In this document: positions 60,190 through 64,000 of the stretch, piece by piece
How positions within the stretch are numbered: the first letter of the stretch is position 1
Layout: the number at the start of each line of letters is the position of its first letter
Source: Monosporascus cannonballus
Taxonomy: Eukaryota > Ascomycota > Sordariomycetes > Xylariales
Direction: 5' to 3'
DNA: 64,000 nt
NCBI GenBank assembly: GCA_004154925.1
Contig: QJNS01000016.1
Span: 124,001 to 188,000, forward strand
The notes under the pieces: generated by a model
The model's database searches: none
Told to the model about the DNA's origin: nothing
The model's input: the letters and a program-made list of their open reading frames with translations, nothing else
Position numbers and translations under genes: made by a program

Positions 60190-60753
60190 ATGGTTGCCTT
60201 CACTAAGTCCATCCTCTCCCTCTCGGCCATTGCCACCTTCACCAATACCGCCCCTGCCCAGGGTGCCGATCCCGCCACGATCGAGAAGCGCCGCCCTGCC
60301 TCTTGACTCGTGGCCAGATCAAAAGGACGAACGTAAGTTACGGATGATCGCGCCACTTCGCAAGATTTCTCTGCCGACTAATCCGATTCAGCTCTCGGGT
60401 GCGGTGGAGTGCATAGACTACCTCGCCAGCCTGGGGGACACGCCCTGCAGGGCCGGAGTCGGCGGCACGGCCCTCTGCAACCGCCTGGGTGTCCAGATCT
60501 CCGGGATGGCCCCGACCTGGCAGGGGGCGGTGTCGCCGTGGTATATCTGTCATATTGTTCCTTGGGGCCCTCCCGGGAACAGTCATCTTGTCAGGGACGG
60601 TACAACTAACGACAGTCTGAAAGCAAAAACGTCGCCTGTGCGGCTGGTGCGATTCTGGATAGGTGCGCTAGACCTGGCGATAACTCTGTCAAGGGGCAAC
60701 TTCCTGCTTGGGATAATGGCGACTTGCTGGTTGATATTCGTGATTTTTAAGTG
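60190..60753 (+). pseudogene. Small secreted cysteine-containing protein candidate, broken
   Basis: ATG 60190 opens a signal-peptide-like stretch (MVAFTKSILSLSAIATFTN, then APAQG) followed by a Kex2-type site EKR, but ends at TGA 60304-60306. An intron is likely at 60331-60391: GTAAGT, GACTAATC and TTCAG. Behind it an open frame reads LSGAVECIDYLASLGDTPC and TALCNRLGV, a pattern of spaced cysteines as in secreted fungal peptides. The two parts do not join in frame even with the intron removed, so a frameshift near 60290-60306 is assumed. The family is not recognised. A real start elsewhere is possible. Confidence 0.42.
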
Positions 60754-61991
60754 ATTGGGGTTACACATAATGGCAATTTTGACGGAGAGCTATTGTGAGG
60801 TAATAGAAATAGGGAAGGAGGCAAGGAGGGGGCTATTTGCCGAAGGACTGGAGTTCAGGGACGAACGGGTGGTTGCTTGGGTTGCGTTTAATTACATATG
60901 AAATCGGGACTATTCTGATTGCCCATCGGCCTCGATCGAGATATCTCTCCCGTCGACCTCATCACATATGGTATGCCAGAAATAGAGGGAAATCGTGTAC
61001 TCAAAGGAGGAGCTTGAACAAAAGCGAAGTCTCCGTGTCCTCGGAAAGGAACCGGGCCAATTTCTGCAGGAGACATTGTGGGCTGATACAAATCCTAAAG
61101 GCCCCTAAGCAAGATCTCCCCGTTCCCAGATGCGAGATGATATGTGTAGAATCTAGTTCCCATCAATACACCAAGAAGCGACCCATTCAAAATAGCATCC
61201 TATGATGCTAAGATACTTCATGATCACGGCTAACTAGCCCCAGTCATACCGTTATGAAAGTGCAACGGGTAAATTACTCGCGAACTGAGGTGCCACGCAT
61301 TATTGCGAGGTTGATCTCCCTTCGACTGTACTTGATGACTTGGTAGCGCGGCTATGATAGGGACAGGAAAGGGGTTGATGACGTCCTAAGTAAATAAATG
61401 TGGAGCATAGAAAACAAAAAGGCACTAACATCCAAAAGGTACAAATTCATTCCCTATGTAGTTTGTAGCCTGGCGACATAACAGATCCCAATAGCTATTG
61501 ACACGTCCGGAATTTACATCATTGGTCGGCTTATACGAAAATTACATTCGACCTCTATATGAGAAGATTTTGAGAGTTGTTCGGAGTCAAAAGTCAACAA
61601 CCCTGAAAGCCGCTTTCTCCTCACGCCCCACTGGGTAAATGCACCGCCACATCCCATTGCTTAATCTTCTCTAATCGCATAATAGTCAGCCACTTCAGCC
61701 CACCCTCACAAGGCTTTATCGTTATCTGTCCAGACACTCAGGCGCTAACTTGGAAGAGCTTAGCGCATATTGATACATTAGCCTGCATTCATACCGCGTT
61801 ACCTTTACATACATAAATCATTAGCAGCGCTCCTGCAGTCAACCGCATCAAAGGGCTGCCTCCTTCTTGTTTCATTCCTTATCAAATTTCTTCGCCTCGG
61901 CCATTCAACGTCCCTCACCATCTTTCTTCATCACCGGGCTCTTTGATTTGTAACTTCTAATTCACCGGGAATACGCCACTTTCCGAACACG
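60754..61991. other. Upstream region of SPT5
   Basis: No gene is recognised. From about 61690 the plus strand becomes pyrimidine-rich (CTCTTTC-type tracts), as is common in promoters and leaders of fungal housekeeping genes. Confidence 0.5.
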
Positions 61992-64000
61992 ATGAGCGAC
62001 CTTCGCGACCACGAGCAGCCCGAGTCCGAGGATGAAGAAGACTTCAACCCGGCTCCCGCCGACATGACCGACGAGGAGACCCAGGATGCCCAGGACGACG
62101 ACAATGGCGAGGATGAGGCCCCGAGGCGAGAATCACGCAAGGCCTCGCCTGCCCGCAATGGAGGAGGTGGCGGCGAGGATGACGACGAAGGCGAAGACGA
62201 GGGTCAGGGCGAGGATGAAGGAGGTAATGATGACGAGGACGAAAACGATGAGGAAGACGAAGAAGAAGATGATGATGAGGAAGACGAAGAGATACAGGTG
62301 AGTCGTGGTTCCATTTGGTTCCCTTGATTCCATTTTGCGCTCTTCGTAGCATCGTCCCTTCTAACCGCCGCCATCCAGGGCCATCGTCGCAAACGTCGTC
62401 GCGACCCGCGAAACGCTTTTATTGATATCGAAGCCGAGGTCGATGACGAAGATGAAGGAGAGGACGAAGAAGACGCGGCCGAGGAGAACATGGGCTTTAT
62501 TGAGGCAGACGAACCCGGAGATCTCGAACAGGCGAGGTTGGATGATGATAGGAGACATCGACAACTCGATCGACAACGCGAGGCCGTCACCCAGGAAGAG
62601 CTCGAGAGGGAGGCTCAGGGCTATGTCCGCAAATATGGTCACCGCAAAGCCGCGCGAGCCGTGGGTGAGACTGGCGTCGTTCCGCAGAGATTGCTCCTGC
62701 CAAGCGTCAACGACCCTAGTATCTGGGGTGTGCGGTGCAAAGAAGGCAAGGAGCGCGAGGTAGTCATGTCCATCATGAAGAGGATCGAGGAGAGGTTGGG
62801 CACCAAAGACGAACTCGGCATCACGGCCGCGTTCGAGCGTGGCGGCCCGAATTCCGTGATGAAGGGTCTGATCTACGTCGAAGCCCAGCGCCAAACCGAT
62901 ATTCTCATCGCGCTCGATGGCTTGCTCAACGTTTACCCGCGAACCAAGCTCCTCCTTGTTGACATCAAGGAAATGCCCGATCTTCTCCGGGTACAGAAGA
63001 CGCCTACCTTGGAACCAGGCTCCTGGGTTCGCCTGCGAAGACCTGCTAAACACGCCGGTGACCTAGCCCAGGTCTTGAACGTCACAGAGAACGGCCTCGA
63101 GGCTCGGGTGCGCTTCATTCCCAGATTAGACTACGGTTTACGCGACGACGCTCCTTCTGCTATGTCTGCGGAGGACCGGAAGCGAAAGAGGCCCATCGTA
63201 GGGCCCCGACCGCCTCAGAAGCTGTTCAGCGAAGTCGAGGCGCGCAAGAGGAACCCTCGCCAGCTTACCGGCAGCGCCTCGACTGGTGTGTGGACGTACA
63301 ACGGCGATGAATTCGAGATGGGCTTCCAGGTTAAGGATATCAAGATTCAGCTTCTCCAGACCACAGACGTTAACCCGACGTTAGAAGAGGTTACTAGGTT
63401 TGCGTCTGGAGGCGAAGACGGCGTCGAGAACATCGACCTGAAGTCACTCGCCGCTAGTCTCAAAGACAGCTCTGCAAGCGTCACTTACCTGCCAGGGGAT
63501 GTTGTCGAGGTCTATGCCGGCGAGCAAAAGGGCGTTGTCGGAAAAGCTACCAACGTGCAGGGCGACATCGTCACCATGCAGGTCACGGAGGGCGATCTCG
63601 TCGGCCAGGTCATCGAGGTGCCCACCAAGGGTCTGCGCAAGAGGTTCCGTGAGGGTGATCACGTCAAGGTCATCGGTGGCAGCAAGTACCGCGACGAGGT
63701 CGGTATGGTGGTGAAGATCTCGGAGGATCGCGTGACGCTCCTAACGGATCAGACCAACACGGAAGTCACCGTCTTCAGCAAGGACCTCCGCGAGGCCAGT
63801 GATATCGGCGGCCAGGGATCTCTGGGCCAGTACTCACTCCTCGACTTGGTCCAGCTGGATCCCACCACAGTCGGCTGCATCGTCAAGGTCGATCGCGAGT
63901 CACTAGTGGTATTGGATCAGAACGGCGACCAACGACAGGTGATGCCTTCACAAATTGCCAACAAACTCCCGAGGCGGAAACTGGCCGTCGCTGCTGATCG
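61992..64000 (+). CDS. SPT5: Transcription elongation factor Spt5, 5' part
   Basis: Spt5 with Spt4 forms DSIF, which travels with RNA polymerase II (and I) and promotes elongation and mRNA processing. Exon 1 (61992-62297) encodes 102 residues, almost entirely acidic (runs of Asp/Glu). An 81-bp intron (GTGAGT to CCAG, 62298-62378) follows, then exon 2 runs off the window. Exon 2 begins [16 protein letters not shown], continues acidic, and enters the NGN domain at [17 protein letters not shown] (about 62718 onward). KOW motifs follow, e.g. [19 protein letters not shown] and [11 protein letters not shown]. The C-terminal KOWs and the repeat tail are outside. The frame is intact. Start choice is supported by the acidic N-terminus typical of fungal Spt5. 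Confidence 0.95.

Noticed and set aside
62000..62360. Several minus- and alternative-frame ORFs over the acidic start of SPT5
   Set aside because: They arise from the GAN-rich low-complexity codons; antisense frames give Ser- or Ile/Phe-rich nonsense.

Overview
The window looks like a filamentous ascomycete (Pezizomycotina) chromosome. Short GT-AG introns interrupt the genes, a fungal TPP riboswitch precedes a Thi5-type gene, fungal-only families are present (SAT-type non-reducing polyketide synthase, 2EXR protein, tannase-family esterase), and two blocks of extremely AT-rich, stop-riddled transposon DNA carry the marks of repeat-induced point mutation (RIP).

Layout. 1-15.4 kb is RIP-degraded retrotransposon DNA: the 3' end of one Ty3/Gypsy chromovirus (LTR 738-1161), an unclassified relic, and a Ty1/Copia element whose RNase H domain is split by a complete Ty3/Gypsy element (7146-14421, target duplication AATAT). 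15.4-29.3 kb has normal base composition: a secreted tannase/feruloyl esterase-family gene (minus strand), a 2EXR gene, a broken cytochrome P450 and a PD-(D/E)XK nuclease-like gene with a poly-G frameshift. A nearly unmutated solo LTR (29725-30145, duplication TAATT) borders a second AT-rich block (30.2-36.4 kb). That block is a roughly 5.55-kb element with inverted terminal repeats around a decayed RecQ-like helicase, with smaller repeats nested in it. 36.4-47 kb holds a hAT-like MITE with a near-perfect 8-bp duplication, an oxysterol-binding-protein gene, a THI5/NMT1 gene with a TPP riboswitch in its leader, and a decayed gene that may be F-box-like.

47.0-59.5 kb is a small secondary-metabolite locus. 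A ten-exon NR-PKS (SAT-KS-MAT-PT-ACP-ACP-TE, predicted 2116 aa, minus strand) and a three-exon NRPS-like carboxylic acid reductase (A-T-R, predicted 1103 aa, plus strand) diverge from a 1-kb promoter region. A decayed GST gene follows. The expected logic is that the PKS releases an aromatic acid and the A-T-R enzyme reduces it to an aldehyde; this is inferred from domains only. 59.6-64 kb holds a broken small secreted-peptide gene and the 5' part of the SPT5 transcription elongation factor gene, which runs off the right edge.

Exon joins were built by reading splice sites and checking reading frame and family alignment from memory. No search could be run, so family names rest on recognised motifs.
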